Shown here piece after piece: positions 63,858-64,000 of a stretch of 64,000 nt of DNA. The notes under the pieces were generated by a model that was given only the letters and a program-made list of their open reading frames with translations, was not told the DNA's origin and did not search any database. The stretch is from assembly GCA_023389575.1 (NCBI GenBank), contig JAEWEG010000037.1, forward strand, positions 62,001 through 126,000, given 5' to 3'. How positions within the stretch are numbered: the first letter of the stretch is position 1; each line of letters begins with the position of its first letter. A program made the translations under genes and the position numbers. This DNA comes from Chloroflexota bacterium. Its GTDB lineage: Bacteria > Chloroflexota > Chloroflexia > Thermomicrobiales > UBA6265.

Positions 63858-63883
63858 GGCAAGTCCCTCTGGCGAATAACCCG

Positions 63884-63922
63884 GAAGCGGGCGAACCCCA
63901 TTGGATGTGGCCCGCCCGCTCC
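63884..63922 (-). other. intercistronic hairpin of the third importer
   Basis: An 8-bp stem (63886-63893 with 63913-63920), extended by one pair after a mismatch, lies between the partial binding-protein gene and the permease. It parallels the hairpin at 50894-50916. Confidence 0.45.
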
Positions 63923-63967
63923 TCTACTCATTCGTAGACATCGTTTGCGTATGCAGACCCAGGTCCG

Positions 63968-64000
63968 CTAGACGTCGGACATGATGTCCTCGAGCGACGA
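63968..64000 (-). CDS. partial gene, likely sugar-binding protein C-terminus
   Basis: Only the last ten codons and a TAG stop are inside the window (ending EDIMSDV on the minus strand). Placement directly upstream of the two permeases, with a hairpin between, fits the usual binding-protein position. The assignment rests on context only. Confidence 0.45.
   Translation of the reverse strand, partial: SSLEDIMSDV

Overview
The window is a GC-rich, gene-dense bacterial chromosome segment. No tRNA or rRNA gene, insertion sequence, prophage or CRISPR array was seen. Gene content suggests a Chloroflexota bacterium, possibly of the Thermomicrobia / Sphaerobacter type: a complete F1Fo ATP synthase operon, a seven-gene Mrp antiporter, an SCO1664-type kinase-like protein, Tat-exported sugar-binding proteins, PhyH dioxygenase plus sugar-isomerase genes and GH38 mannosidases. 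This assignment is an inference from gene families, not from a marker-gene comparison.

Layout. Positions 154-7968 hold the ATP synthase operon on the minus strand (atpZ-B-E-F-H-A-G-D-C) with a terminator behind atpC. Positions 8155-18866 are mixed: a hydroxyproline epimerase-like racemase, the SCO1664-like protein, a fumarylacetoacetate hydrolase-family enzyme, UDP-glucose dehydrogenase, heme o synthase, a zinc-ribbon MscL channel, two cell-surface proteins and a GT39 glycosyltransferase. Positions 18885-24721 are a tightly overlapping mrpABCDEFG operon on the minus strand. Positions 25053-28859 hold small membrane proteins and mnmA.

DnaA starts at 29163. It diverges from mnmA and is not followed by dnaN or recF. 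Behind it lie an L-rhamnose mutarotase, a PhyH dioxygenase and a TIM-barrel sugar isomerase, then inorganic pyrophosphatase, a DUF1684 protein, a large divergent GH38-like enzyme, and an opposed SDR / DUF4432 epimerase / lipoprotein group. A LOG-family protein, Lon, MurI, a 2H phosphoesterase, an amidohydrolase and a ModF-like ATPase follow.

From 49448 to the right edge the window is mainly carbohydrate uptake. A binding protein and two permeases are followed by a canonical GH38 alpha-mannosidase. RecJ comes next, then a second importer in the order permease-permease-binding protein, then a third importer on the minus strand whose binding protein is cut by the window edge. None of the three encodes a MalK/MsmX-type ATPase, so a shared ATPase elsewhere is likely. 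Energy supply (ATP synthase, Mrp), sugar import and glycan breakdown dominate the window.

The regulatory layer is unusually legible. Many gene ends carry perfect 9-18 bp stems with short loops and little or no U tract. Several promoters can be read, including ones overlapped by dyads upstream of mscL, the DUF1684 gene and the second sugar-binding protein gene. Nothing here is a clear new defence or mobile system. The most unusual items are the insertion-bearing subunit a, the zinc-ribbon MscL, the RodZ-like secreted protein, the orphan SCO1664 and RskA-like proteins, and the two very different GH38 enzymes.
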